A DNA stretch of 64,000 nt from Cyclobacterium qasimii M12-11B (GTDB lineage Bacteria > Bacteroidota > Bacteroidia > Cytophagales > Cyclobacteriaceae). The notes under the pieces are model-generated. The model saw only the letters and a program-made list of their open reading frames with translations. It did no database searches and was not told the DNA's origin. Within the stretch, counting starts at the first letter, position 1; each line of letters starts with the position of its first letter. Made by a program: the position numbers and the translations under genes. Location of the stretch: positions 1-64,000 of the forward strand of contig NZ_ATNM01000107.1 of assembly GCF_000427295.1 (NCBI RefSeq). The letters run 5' to 3'. Of this stretch, positions 36,883 through 47,019 are shown piece by piece.

Positions 36883-39800
36883 ATGCTAAAACAATTTATA
36901 GACAAACCGGTACTATCTACTGTAGTGTCCATTTTAATACTTATTCTTGGTGTTTTAGGATTATTGTCCTTACCTGTAAGTCAATATCCGGACATTGCAC
37001 CTCCAACAGTTAGAATTACAGCATTCTATCCAGGAGCTAACGCTGAGACGGTACTAGAAAGTGTAATTATACCCATAGAGGAGCAAGTGAATGGGGTGGA
37101 GAACATGGATTATATTACTTCTACCGCAAGTAATAGTGGAACAGCCACCATTCAGGTGTTTTTTAGACAGGGCGTAGATCCTGATATTGCTGCTGTAAAC
37201 GTGCAAAATAGGGTGGCGAGAGCCAATCCACTTTTGCCTAGAGAAGTAGTTCAGTCAGGTGTGATTACCCAGAAACAGCAAACGAGTTCGTTGATGTTTT
37301 TTACCATGGTCTCAGACAACCCTGATTATGACGCCACTTTTATTCAAAATTACCTTAACATAAATGTTATCCCTACCATCAAAAGGATTAAAGGAGTAGG
37401 GGATGTTACGGTATTTGGCTCTAAAAATTATGCCATGAGAATATGGCTGAAACCTGATAAACTCACAGCTTATGGCTTGATGCCTTCAGATGTGACTGCG
37501 GCCATAAACGAGCAAAGTTTGGAAGCTGCAGCGGGATCTATTGGGCAGAACAACGCACAGGCCTTCGAATATGTAATCAAATATGGTGGCCGTTATAAAA
37601 ATGAATCCCAATATGAGGACATCGTTATCAAGGCATTGGGTGATGGACAATTCTTGCGTTTAAAAGATGTTGCTGATGTAGAAATGGATGCACAGGGATA
37701 CTCTGTGATGTCCTTTACCAATGGTAATCCTGGGGTAAGTATGGCTGTCTACCAGACACCTGGATCGAATGCCCAGGAGATCATCGACAATGTGAAAGCA
37801 TCTTTGACCGAACTTGAAAGCCGTTTCCCCAAGGGCTTGTCCATTTTCATTAATTTTGACACCAATGATTTTCTTAATGCTTCTATAGCTAAGGTGACGA
37901 CAACCTTGATCGAGGCCTTTATACTGGTATTTATAGTGGTATTTATTTTCCTTCAGGATTTTAGATCTACCTTAATTCCAGCTATTTCAGTTCCCGTGTC
38001 TATTGTTGGTACATTCTTTTTCCTAAATATATTAGGGTATTCAGTTAACTTATTGACCTTGTTTGCTTTGGTTCTTGCCATAGGAATTGTGGTAGATGAT
38101 GCCATTGTGGTAGTTGAAGCCGTCCATGCCAAAATGGAGGGCGGAGTGAAAAAAGCACGTAACGCTACTCATCAAGCCATGGATGAGATTACCGGTGCTA
38201 TCATATCGATTACACTGGTAATGGGAGCTGTATTTATACCTGTAACTTTCATAACTGGGCCAACAGGTGTGTTTTATGAGCAGTTTGGGGTCACTTTAAT
38301 GATCGCAATAGCCATTTCAGCTGTCAATGCATTGACATTAAGTCCTGCACTTTGTGCACTGTTATTGAAACCTCATGAAGACCACCCTGACAAGAAACTT
38401 AGTTTGGGTAAACGTTTCTTTAAAGGTTTCAACAGGGCATTTGATGTCACCACTGCGAAGTATGTAGGAGCATTAAAATTCTTGTTTCGCTTCAAGTGGA
38501 TTACAGGTGTTATAATTATTGGTTCCATTGGAGCGATTATTTGGGCAGCTGAAAATACACCAACTGGTTTTGTCCCCGAAGAGGACAGGGGCTTGATATT
38601 TACTGACATTGTATTGCCTGAAGGTGCATCTCTTGACAGGACAGTTGCTGTTACAGACCAACTAATGAATGCTATAAAAGATCTTCCAGGAGTAGAAGGT
38701 GGATCCATGGTCAACGGTTTCAGTCTTATTTCTGGAGAAGGTAGTAATTTTGGTTTAGGTTTTATTCGTTTAAAACCTTGGGACGAAAGGGGAGATGAAT
38801 CTTTATCTGCCAGGGCTTTGATAGGCCAAATGTTCGGTATAGCTGCCGGTATTCCTGGGGCAAAAATCCTATTCTTTGCTCCACCTAGTATTCCGGGATT
38901 TGGTGTTTCTTCAGGTTTTGAACTTAAATTTTTGGATCAATCCGGAGGGAGTTTTAATCAATTGGATGTAGAGGTAAAAGAATACATGGGCAAATTGATG
39001 GCCAGACCAGAAATTCTATATGCCCAAACAGCCTTTAGTACTGGTTACCCTCAATATGAAATGGTACTCAATATTCCTAAAGCCAAGGAGGCGGGAGTGA
39101 GTGTAAGTAGTATTTTAGGTACACTTCAAGGCTATATTGGAAGTATTTATGCTGCCGATTTCTCCAAATTTGGTAAGCAATACAGGGTGTATATTCAGGC
39201 AATGCCTCAAGATAGGTCTGAAGTTGATGACCTAAATTCCTTATTTGTTAGGAATAGCAAGGGGGAGATGGCACCTATTTCAGAATTTCTTACCTTAAAA
39301 AGGGTTTATGGGCCACAAGCTGTAACTCGGTTTAACCTTTTAATTCTGTAGCCATCAATGGTGCTGCCGCTCCAGGCTATAGTACCGGTGATGCAATCAA
39401 TGCCATCCAAGAGGTCAATGAGTCAGGGTTGCCAAGAAACTTTGCTGTGGATTATTCTGGTTTGACCAGAGAGGAAATCAATGCAAGTAGCCAAACTACC
39501 TTTATCATATTATTGAGTATACTCTTTGTTTACTTCATATTGGCTGCGCAATACGAGAGTTATCTTATTCCTTTTGCAGTTTTGTTGTCTTTACCTGTAG
39601 GAGTGATGGGGGCTTATTTGACCACCTACTTCCTGGGAATGGAAGCCAATATTTACTTTCAGATAGCAATGGTCATGCTTATAGGGCTATTGGCCAAAAA
39701 TGCGATCTTAATAATAGAGTTTGCCATGCAAAGGAGGGCTGCTGGGGCTTCAATTGTGGATGCCGCATATGAGGGTGCCAAAGTAAGGCTTAGGCCTATT

Positions 39801-40022
39801 CTTATGACATCTTTTGCCTTTATAATAGGATTGTTACCGCTGGCTTTTGCCAATGGGATTGGTGCCGCAGGTAACAGGTCTATTGGTACAGGAGCTGTTG
39901 GAGGCTTGCTGATTGGTACTGTTCTGGGTGTTTTTGTCATTCCTATTTTGTTCATATTATTTCAATGGCTTCAGGAAAAAATTAGTCCAAAAAAAGAAGT
40001 TGAAGCTTTAGATAACGCTTAA
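36883..40022 (+). CDS. RND (HAE1/AcrB-type) efflux pump, frameshifted
   Basis: The N-terminal two thirds lie in one frame (36883-39351, ending abruptly after TRFNL), and the rest continues in another frame through 39429-40022. Adding one T to the T4 run at 39338-39341 gives NLFNSVAINGAAAPGYS and a normal 1046-aa pump. Visible AcrB signatures are MLKQFIDKPVLSTVVSILI at the start, LPVSQYPDIAPPTVRITAFY, ALVLAIGIVVDDAIVVVEAV (Asp pair of the proton relay in TM4) and TSFAFIIGLLPLAFANGIGA. It exports hydrophobic compounds with proton energy. The operon order tetR-MFP-RND-OMF matches AcrAB-TolC-type systems. Confidence 0.93.
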
Positions 40023-40027
40023 TTACT

Positions 40028-41419
40028 ATGCTTAATAAAAGTCTATTTACACCTTTTTTGCTATTGATTTTATCTTCCTGCTTTGTGGCTAAGGATTACC
40101 AACAGGCTGATGCAGTAGTGGATGAAGATTATTTCAGAACAGATTTATTGCCTGAGGACAGTGTTACGATGGCAGACTATTCTTGGAGAGAAGTATTTAC
40201 TGACCCACAATTGGTAGGTTATATTGAAGAAGGATTGGAGTCCAATATTGATATAAGAATGGCTTTACAAACGATTCTTGGGGCACAGTCTTACTACAAA
40301 CAAGGAAAGTGGGGGCAATTGCCCACCTTGAGTGGCACAGGCAAGGTTACCCATCAGGAATTGTCAAAAAATTCTCAGTTTGGATCTTTCTTTGATGGCG
40401 GAATTACCCAGTATGAAGTTTCTGCAGGTTTTTCCTGGGAGGCAGATGTTTGGGGTAAAATCAGAAGTCAACGCAGGGCCTTTGAAGCATCTTATTTGCA
40501 ATCAATAGCGGCACATCAAGCTGTTAAAACCAGGTTGATTAATGACATTGCCAACCTTTATTTTAGGCTATTGGCCTTGGATCAGCAATTGAAACTGACC
40601 AATGAAACAATCAGTAATAGGGAGCAGGCCTTGGAAACTACCTCCTCCTTAAAAATCGCAGGGATTGTAACTGAGGTAGGAGTGAAACAAACTGAAGCCC
40701 AGCTTTACACGGCCAAGGCATTAAAGGTGGACTTACAAAGAGACCTTCACCTGGCTGAAAATACGCTTGCCATTCTTTTGGCAAGATCACCGGAAGACAT
40801 TCCTCGCGGTGAGCTGGACGATCAGCACCTTCCTGAAGAACTCTCTATCGGTTTTCCAGTTCAACTGCTACGCAATCGTCCGGATGTATTTGCTGCGGAA
40901 TATGGGCTTATCAATGCTTTTGAAATGAGCAATGTGGCGAAGACAAATCTTTATCCTTCATTAACCATTTCAGGTACAGCAGGTATCCAAGGCTTGGAAT
41001 TGGATCAGTTGTTTAGCCTTAATTCAGTTTTTGCGAATGTTATTGCCGGATTGACACAACCAGTTTTAAATGGCAGAAGGCTAAAGACCCAGTTTGAGGT
41101 GGCATTAACTCAGCAAGAGCAAGCGTATCTTTCTTTTAGAAAAACGGTGTTAAATGCCGAAAAGGAGGTTTCTGATGCGATCTATACTTTTGATTCAGCC
41201 AAAGAAAAGGAAGGCTTGCTTAAAAAGGAATTAGATGCCTACCTAGTGGCCATTGAATATTCCGAAGAGTTGTTGGACAATGGCATTGGAAATTATTTGG
41301 AGGTCATCACTGCCAGGGAAAATGCGTTGAATTCTGAAATCAAATTAATTAATAGCCGTTATAACCAGATGGAAGCCCTTACCAATTTGTACAGGGCACT
41401 TGGAGGGGGATGGCAATAA
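40028..41419 (+). CDS. TolC/NodT-family outer-membrane efflux factor lipoprotein
   Basis: The 463-aa protein starts 5 bp after the pump gene. A lipoprotein signal ends in LILSSC (Cys18). The two OEP repeats follow, with WREVFTDPQLVGYIEEGLESNIDIRMA and LLRNRPDVFAAEYGLINAFEMSNVAKTNLYPSLTISG as the classic motifs (residues about 55-80 and 280-316) and long coiled helices elsewhere. It forms the trimeric outer-membrane channel of the efflux system. The frame is intact, unlike those of its two partners upstream. Confidence 0.94.
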   Translation: MLNKSLFTPFLLLILSSCFVAKDYQQADAVVDEDYFRTDLLPEDSVTMADYSWREVFTDPQLVGYIEEGLESNIDIRMALQTILGAQSYYKQGKWGQLPTLSGTGKVTHQELSKNSQFGSFFDGGITQYEVSAGFSWEADVWGKIRSQRRAFEASYLQSIAAHQAVKTRLINDIANLYFRLLALDQQLKLTNETISNREQALETTSSLKIAGIVTEVGVKQTEAQLYTAKALKVDLQRDLHLAENTLAILLARSPEDIPRGELDDQHLPEELSIGFPVQLLRNRPDVFAAEYGLINAFEMSNVAKTNLYPSLTISGTAGIQGLELDQLFSLNSVFANVIAGLTQPVLNGRRLKTQFEVALTQQEQAYLSFRKTVLNAEKEVSDAIYTFDSAKEKEGLLKKELDAYLVAIEYSEELLDNGIGNYLEVITARENALNSEIKLINSRYNQMEALTNLYRALGGGWQ

Positions 41420-41535
41420 GTCCATTGAGAGATGATTGCTTGCATTGGGTTAGTACAGTTCTATAACTATTTAGGACATTAGATAACTTCTTGCTTTCAG
41501 TTGTTATCTCCTACGCTTTTTATTTACTATCAAGT

Positions 41536-41585
41536 CCCTACAGGGTTTAGCATGTTTACAAAGCTAGAACCTGTAGGGATTTTTT
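41536..41585 (+). terminator. Hairpin with T-run after the efflux operon
   Basis: CCCTACAGG (41536-41544) pairs with CCTGTAGGG (41570-41578), and the pairing can be extended inward to a TAGC/GCTA pair. T-rich sequence follows from 41580. It lies about 115 bp after the last efflux gene. Confidence 0.65.
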
Positions 41586-41726
41586 AATTTAAAGGATTAG
41601 AATAGTGAGTGACGTTTGGATACATAATCCCAGAAAACACTTTTGGTCTGCTTGATTTCCTGATTTCTAGGTTAAGGAATGCCTAATTCAAGTAGCCTTT
41701 AACTTTTCTCCATAGCCTAAAATAAA

Positions 41727-41754
41727 ATTGCCACAGGTTCAGGCCTGTGGCAAT
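41727..41754. terminator. Bidirectional terminator, perfect 11-bp stem
   Basis: ATTGCCACAGG (41727-41737) pairs perfectly with CCTGTGGCAAT (41744-41754) over a 6-base loop, with A/T-rich flanks. It is well placed to end the leftward receptor transcript, whose stop is at 41830. Confidence 0.8.
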
Positions 41755-41829
41755 TAAATAAAAACAGTAAGACTATCTAATTCACTTAGTAATGGGATTA
41801 GAATTTGTATTCATGTGGAAGGATTGGTA

Positions 41830-44202
41830 TTAGAAGCGGCGTTTTTGTCCACTAAATTCCATCGCTTCACCTTTTCCAAATCCATAGCTTAAGCCGAATG
41901 TGACAAACCTTCCTCGCATTCTATGGCTGTATTGTGAAAAGTTGCTTTGGATTGTTTCACTTTCAAATATCCTACTTGCAAAAGCATCTCTAACACTAAG
42001 ATTAAGGATTACTTTTCCTTTAAGTATTTTTTTCCTGACACCAATGTCAGCCATTGTGTAGCCACTCATCAATTGTTGAAATGTTTGTCTTTTTGATTGG
42101 TAATTCCCAACGAGCTCCAAAGCGAAGTCAGCAGGGAAATCAATTTTTGTAGTTAACCTTGAAGACCATTGGTCAGCATTGAAATCAAAATCAGTAGCTT
42201 CGAAAGTTCCTTCTCTATGGAAATAGTTATAATTGAAATCCCCGTTAAATGACAACCAATCCAATGGGGTATATTTACCGTTCACTTCCCAACCAGTTGT
42301 TTTATTCGTGCCAATATTCATAGGCATAGAGATGGCTACATCCCCTTCAAATCGGGTGACATTCTCCACTGTACTGGTAATGTACCTGTGATAAACGGAA
42401 GAGCTTAAAGAGAAGGCTTTGTGATCAAATATCCCAGTTATTTCATAGCTATCCGTTAATTCAGGTAGCAAATCTGGATTTCCTGTTCTAATACTGTAAT
42501 TGTTCCGGATATTATAATAAGGATTCAAGTCAAATAGCCTTGGTCTGGCAATTCTTCTTGAATATCCAGCCTGAAGTGAAAAGTTGTCCCTCATTTTATA
42601 AGAGGTATGAAGCGTAGGGAAGAGATTAGTGAAATTCCTGTTGTTTTCCTGGTTATTTTGTTCCAATAGAGTGTGAAGGTCTGTGTTTTCTAACCTAAGG
42701 CCTAATTTTATCCCTGCTTTTTCCCCTTCATAAGATCCGGTACTGTAAACACCCAAAACCTTTTGGTTGTAGATAAATGAATTGGACAAATCTGTAACTA
42801 CCATCCATTGATTATCCTCCCAGTTGCTGATTGAATAATCATTTCCTACATCTGTAATTAGGTATTGACCACCGGTTTCAAAAGTTATCTTTTCCGTAAA
42901 AGGCTGGGTATAATCGGCTTTGAAAGTATATTCTACTTGTCCAAAGTCTGTTTGAGTTTGCTGTTGGTCACTGAGTGCTTCTTCACCAAATTCCGGCGTA
43001 TTATTGAAGGCAGATTTTTGATCTTTAGAAAATGAGCTACCCAATGCGCTTACCAATAAATAATGGTCTTTCTTATCAGAGAAATCTCTTTTGTATTGCA
43101 TTTCAAATTGCCATTTAGGATTGGTTGCGGAAGTAACCTCATCCCTTTGCCATGCAGAGGAAACTACATTGTCGGCTCCTATAGTGCTATAGTTAATTAG
43201 TGATGTTTCTGATTCCCACTCATAGGCAAAGTTACCGGTAAGGGAAAGTACATTGTTGTCATCTATATGGTAATCAGTTCCTAAAATAACATTTAGGAAA
43301 GACTCTCCTTTGTCCCTTTCTCCATAATTGTTTATTTCAGTATTGGCTGTTTCATTTCTGTTATAGCCTTTGTATTTTTCCGGGAATTTGCGTTTACCGA
43401 CACCAATTTGACTGAAGAGATTGAATTTTTCTGTTCTTTTATTCAAGCTGAATCCTAGGCTATGGTTATCTGGTACACCTGTATTTAAAGAGACAGAACC
43501 ATTAATACCACGTTTCTCTTCTTTCTTTAATACGATATTGATTATTCCGGATGTTCCTTCAGCATCGTATTTTGCAGAAGGGTTGGTAATTACTTCCACG
43601 CTTTCTATCATGTCCGCTGTCAAAGTACCCAATGCACTTCCTCCATCACTTGTCAAAACGGATGGTTTGCCATTAATCATGATTTGAACGCCACCAGCTC
43701 CTCTTAATTGGATCTGACCTTCTATATCTACTGTTACCGATGGTACATTGTTTAAGACTTCGAGTGCACTTGCACCTGTACTACTCAGGTCTTGACCCAC
43801 ATTGAAAATCCTTTTGTCTAGGCGAAATTCTGTTGATGATCTTTCGCCTCTTATTACCACTTCGTCCATCAATTTGCTGTCTTCTTCTAATAACACAGTC
43901 CCGAAATCAACTTTTCCATTGCTAATTTCATATTCGGTAATGGTCTTTGAAATAAATCCTATGAAACTTATTTCAAGGTTAAAAGTTTTGTCTTGGGTAA
44001 TTAACAAAAGACCACCATCTGCTTTTGTTGTGGTTCCTACCAATAGATTACCTGATTCTTTATCTATTAATTTAATTGTAGCAAACTCAACAGGTGTTTT
44101 GCTACCGGCCACCACCACTTTGCCGGATACTTCTATATCCTGTGCTTGTGTAGAAAAAAGTGTCACAAATAAAATGGTGACAAGTGTTAGAAGTGATTTC
44201 AT
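41830..44202 (-). CDS. TonB-dependent receptor-like outer-membrane beta-barrel protein
   Basis: The 790-aa protein has a signal peptide ending STQA (about residue 20) and a carboxypeptidase-regulatory-like domain (about 24-105: VSGKVVVAGSKTPVEFATI). A plug follows with VEVLNNVPSVTVDIEGQIQL and GGVQIMINGKPSVL, then a long outer-membrane barrel of the OMP_b-brl_3 type ending near FGLSYGFGKGEAM. The N-terminal part is that of TonB-linked transporters, but no SusD gene accompanies it. The ligand is unknown. It is divergent from a LytS/LytTR pair with a 196-bp shared spacer, so that two-component system may control it. Confidence 0.9.
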   Translation of the reverse strand: MKSLLTLVTILFVTLFSTQAQDIEVSGKVVVAGSKTPVEFATIKLIDKESGNLLVGTTTKADGGLLLITQDKTFNLEISFIGFISKTITEYEISNGKVDFGTVLLEEDSKLMDEVVIRGERSSTEFRLDKRIFNVGQDLSSTGASALEVLNNVPSVTVDIEGQIQLRGAGGVQIMINGKPSVLTSDGGSALGTLTADMIESVEVITNPSAKYDAEGTSGIINIVLKKEEKRGINGSVSLNTGVPDNHSLGFSLNKRTEKFNLFSQIGVGKRKFPEKYKGYNRNETANTEINNYGERDKGESFLNVILGTDYHIDDNNVLSLTGNFAYEWESETSLINYSTIGADNVVSSAWQRDEVTSATNPKWQFEMQYKRDFSDKKDHYLLVSALGSSFSKDQKSAFNNTPEFGEEALSDQQQTQTDFGQVEYTFKADYTQPFTEKITFETGGQYLITDVGNDYSISNWEDNQWMVVTDLSNSFIYNQKVLGVYSTGSYEGEKAGIKLGLRLENTDLHTLLEQNNQENNRNFTNLFPTLHTSYKMRDNFSLQAGYSRRIARPRLFDLNPYYNIRNNYSIRTGNPDLLPELTDSYEITGIFDHKAFSLSSSVYHRYITSTVENVTRFEGDVAISMPMNIGTNKTTGWEVNGKYTPLDWLSFNGDFNYNYFHREGTFEATDFDFNADQWSSRLTTKIDFPADFALELVGNYQSKRQTFQQLMSGYTMADIGVRKKILKGKVILNLSVRDAFASRIFESETIQSNFSQYSHRMRGRFVTFGLSYGFGKGEAMEFSGQKRRF

Positions 44203-44363
44203 ATGGTTAATTTTTTGAGTTGATTATGTGAATTAGTGAATAAAATCCGAACATTTAAAAAGTATTCGGTAAAACGGTTCAAATTGTCTGTTAAACGACA
44301 AATATGTGATATACACGTTATTCATGTTGTTCGCAGGGAAAAATGGGCTGTTCATCTTATATA

Positions 44364-44394
44364 TTTCCAAGAGACTTCCTAATTTCTATATTTG
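44364..44394 (+). promoter_or_regulatory. Probable promoter close to the LytS start codon
   Basis: TATATTTG at 44387-44394 matches TAnnTTTG exactly, and TTTC at 44364-44367 lies 19 bases before it, where TTTG is expected. The preferred ATG is only 5 bases downstream, so the transcript would be leaderless or nearly so. A longer frame from 44306 contradicts this reading but has an unnatural N terminus. Confidence 0.45.
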
Positions 44395-44398
44395 TACC

Positions 44399-45433
44399 AT
44401 GAAAAGGCAACCAATAGAAAATAGCTTAGCCAAAAAGGAGGTTTATTTTCAACTTGTGCTTCATGCATTGGTTTTTAGTTTCTATGTGATAGACAGCAAT
44501 CACCCTAGTAAAGTCAACACTTTTCATTGGTACGATGTAGTGTATTTTTTAAATTATACGATAGCTAATCTCATCATTAGTTATGTGTTATTGCCCAAGT
44601 TTTTTTATGCCAAAAAATACATTGCTTTTTTTGGGTTGACAGTTATAACCATTGCCTTTGTTATTTTGTTAGAAGAACTTGTAATTGAAAAATGGTATTT
44701 TCCAGATTCCAGAGGAGCAGGTTTTCCGGGAGTTATCTTTAGCCTTGGGCAGGTACTGCCTGTGATTGTTATCCTTTCGGGATTTAAGTTTGCTTGGGAT
44801 GCACTTCGCAATCAGCGGAAAGTAGAAGAACTAAAAGCCATTATTAAAGAAAGTGAGTTGACTTTTTTAAAGTCGCAGATTAATCCTCATTTTCTATTCA
44901 ATAACCTTAACAACCTGTATTCTTATGCTGTAGTGCAATCTTTAAAAACGCCAGAAATAATACTAGAATTAAGTTCTGTGCTTCGTTACATGCTTTATGA
45001 GTGCAAGGAAGCTTCTGTTCCCTTAACCAAAGAAATTGAACACTTAAGAAATTTTACGCGCCTTTATGAAATGCAAATTGAAGAGAGGGGGGAGGTCACC
45101 TTTGATGCACCCGTTGGGGCTACTGGTTTTAGTATTGCTCCTCTCATTTTAAATGTTTTTATAGAAAACGCCTTCAAACACAGTCAAAGTGGCCAATCAG
45201 AGCAAATTAAAATTGCCATTCGATTAACCATCAATGAGGACGGTAAATTAAATTTTGTTTGTCAAAATAATTATAAGAATGTAAATCAAAAATCGAACTC
45301 TGGAAAAGGAATAGGCCTTTACAATGTAAAGAAAAGGTTACACCTGCTTTATCCTGATAGTCATGTCCTGGACATACAGCAGACCGATTTATTGTATAAA
45401 GTTAGCTTAGAAATGGTTTTGAATAAAGACTAA
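44399..45433 (+). CDS. LytS-type sensor histidine kinase
   Basis: From the ATG at 44399 (MKRQPIENSLAKKEVYFQLV) the protein has 344 aa. About four membrane helices (residues about 20-140) precede a coiled linker (ALRNQRKVEELKAIIKESELTFLKSQ). The His_kinase domain contains SQINPHFLFNNLNNLYSYAV with the phospho-accepting His, and a GHKL ATPase part follows (IEHLRNFTRLYEMQIE, LILNVFIENAFKHSQSG, GKGIGLYNVKKRLHLLYP). It would phosphorylate the LytTR regulator encoded 1 bp downstream. It sits in the inner membrane with only short outside loops, so the signal may be membrane-embedded. Confidence 0.93.
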   Translation: MKRQPIENSLAKKEVYFQLVLHALVFSFYVIDSNHPSKVNTFHWYDVVYFLNYTIANLIISYVLLPKFFYAKKYIAFFGLTVITIAFVILLEELVIEKWYFPDSRGAGFPGVIFSLGQVLPVIVILSGFKFAWDALRNQRKVEELKAIIKESELTFLKSQINPHFLFNNLNNLYSYAVVQSLKTPEIILELSSVLRYMLYECKEASVPLTKEIEHLRNFTRLYEMQIEERGEVTFDAPVGATGFSIAPLILNVFIENAFKHSQSGQSEQIKIAIRLTINEDGKLNFVCQNNYKNVNQKSNSGKGIGLYNVKKRLHLLYPDSHVLDIQQTDLLYKVSLEMVLNKD

Positions 45434-45434
45434 G

Positions 45435-46142
45435 ATGAATTGTATCATAATTGAAGATCAACCACCAGCGCAAAGGATACTCAAAAAGTACATTGATGAT
45501 TTGGGTACCCTCAAGCTCAAAGGGACTTTTAGTGATCCCATATTGGCAATGGAGTTTTTAAATTCCAATGCCATTGATCTGATTTTTCTGGATATCCATC
45601 TGCCCAGATTGACTGGTTTAGACCTGCTTAAAAGTCTAAGCATAAAGCCACATATTATCCTTACTACAGCTTATTCTGAATATGCGCTCGAAAGTTACGA
45701 TCTTGATGTAGTAGATTATTTATTGAAGCCGTTCTCGTTTTTGCGTTTTGTGAAAGCCGTTAGCAAAGTTCCTGGGCCAAAAGAAGTAAACCCCGCCGAG
45801 AGGGTATCTTTTAAAGCCAATAGTAACCACAAGAAGGAACACTTTATCAAATTAGGATATGACCATGTTAGAATCTCATTTGAAGATATAATGTATATCC
45901 GCGCAGATGGAGATTATTGTGACATTATCCTTTCGGACAAGAAGTACATCTCTTCTGAACCGATGAAGAAATGGCTTGAATTATTGGATGGCCAACAATT
46001 CATCCGTATTCACAAATCATTTATGGTAAATATTGCCAGAATAGAGAAGGTGTCTGGTAATTTAATCACCTTAATCAATGGAGAGCAATTGCCAATTGGT
46101 CGCGCATTTAAAGAGGGGTTTTCAGAAAGATTTCTCAAGTAA
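45435..46142 (+). CDS. LytTR-family response regulator
   Basis: The 235-aa protein has a receiver domain (residues about 1-115) with the acidic pair ED at 7-8, phospho-acceptor Asp53 in LIFLDIHLPRLTGLDLL and the Lys of LLKPF. A LytTR DNA-binding domain follows (about 130-232: IKLGYDHVRISFEDIMYIRADGDYCDIIL, RIHKSFMVNIARIEKV). It is the output partner of the LytS kinase gene, from which it is separated by a single base. LytTR regulators bind direct repeats; the divergent spacer 44203-44398 would be the first place to look. It converges with the DUF1080 gene 5 bp away. Confidence 0.94.
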   Translation: MNCIIIEDQPPAQRILKKYIDDLGTLKLKGTFSDPILAMEFLNSNAIDLIFLDIHLPRLTGLDLLKSLSIKPHIILTTAYSEYALESYDLDVVDYLLKPFSFLRFVKAVSKVPGPKEVNPAERVSFKANSNHKKEHFIKLGYDHVRISFEDIMYIRADGDYCDIILSDKKYISSEPMKKWLELLDGQQFIRIHKSFMVNIARIEKVSGNLITLINGEQLPIGRAFKEGFSERFLK

Positions 46143-46147
46143 TTGGC

Positions 46148-46984
46148 TTAATCTAATTCTTTTATTTCAATATGTTTAAATTCCACACCTTGCCCTTCAG
46201 CTTGCAAGCCAATATAACCCTCTTTTAGCATTTGTCCATCTACCTTATACGCTGGATCAAAACGTTGGGCAACACCACCGCCGACTTGGGGATGGGTATA
46301 TTCCAATACTATTTCACCATTAACTTTATGGATGACTATAGAATCCCCATAAACGATCAATTCTGCATGCACCCATTCATCCCATGGGAAGGTAGGTGAA
46401 CTTGAACTGATACAATGTCTTGGATCCATCTCTCCATTAAAAAATACTTCAGTACCCGGAGAGCACATATTACCGGTAGGTCTGGGTTTTCCATCTCCGG
46501 CATCTGCCAGCATTTGATATTCCACTGAAATAGGCCAGTCTTGCTCTTTTAATATAGTTTCTGGATCTTGGGAATGAAACATTACGCCACTGTTTCTATA
46601 AGTGTAGCTTGGTGCATCTTCCATCCATTGGTCGGTGAAGCGGTAATCAAACTTAAGGTGAAAGGAGGAGTAAGGTTTTTTGTAAAACAAATGACCATAT
46701 CGTTCATCAAAACTTTCATAATCCTCATAATTGACCTGAATCATTCCATCCACTACCCTGAAAGTATTTGCATAATTGTCACCAGATTCATGGTGCTGCA
46801 ACTTAGCTGTCCATCCTTCCAAATCTTTGCCATTAAAAATGGTTTCCCATTCTTCTTCCTCTAGGGTATTTTGTGCAGTCCTGGATTCACTTTTCCCACA
46901 TGAAGTGAAAATTATAAATAAAAAAAGCACAGCTAATAAATGGGTCAGCTGTTTTTGTTGATTATAGATCAAAGACCACTTCAT
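46148..46984 (-). CDS. DUF1080 (3-keto-disaccharide hydrolase-like) lipoprotein
   Basis: The 278-aa protein has a lipoprotein signal ending FIIFTSC (Cys29). It contains one DUF1080 domain with EEEWETIFNGKDLEGWTAKLQ, FHLKFDYRF, NSGVMFHSQDPE, VEYQMLADAGDG and YIGLQAEGQGVEFKHIEIKEL. DUF1080 proteins have a jelly-roll fold like laminarinase-type lectins; some act on 3-keto-glycosides, while many are uncharacterised. It is a single-gene unit, 36 bp from the SulP fusion gene stop and reading the same way, so cotranscription with that gene is possible. Confidence 0.9.
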   Translation of the reverse strand: MKWSLIYNQQKQLTHLLAVLFLFIIFTSCGKSESRTAQNTLEEEEWETIFNGKDLEGWTAKLQHHESGDNYANTFRVVDGMIQVNYEDYESFDERYGHLFYKKPYSSFHLKFDYRFTDQWMEDAPSYTYRNSGVMFHSQDPETILKEQDWPISVEYQMLADAGDGKPRPTGNMCSPGTEVFFNGEMDPRHCISSSSPTFPWDEWVHAELIVYGDSIVIHKVNGEIVLEYTHPQVGGGVAQRFDPAYKVDGQMLKEGYIGLQAEGQGVEFKHIEIKELD

Positions 46985-47019
46985 TTTTCTAGTTTTTATG
47001 GGTAAATTATTATCAAAGG

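Larger units (their letters stand above)
41420..41829. other. Spacer with two terminator-like hairpins
   Basis: The 410 bp between the outer-membrane factor gene and the convergent TonB-type receptor gene contain two strong stems, listed separately at 41536-41585 and 41727-41754. I see no open frame of interest. Confidence 0.5.
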
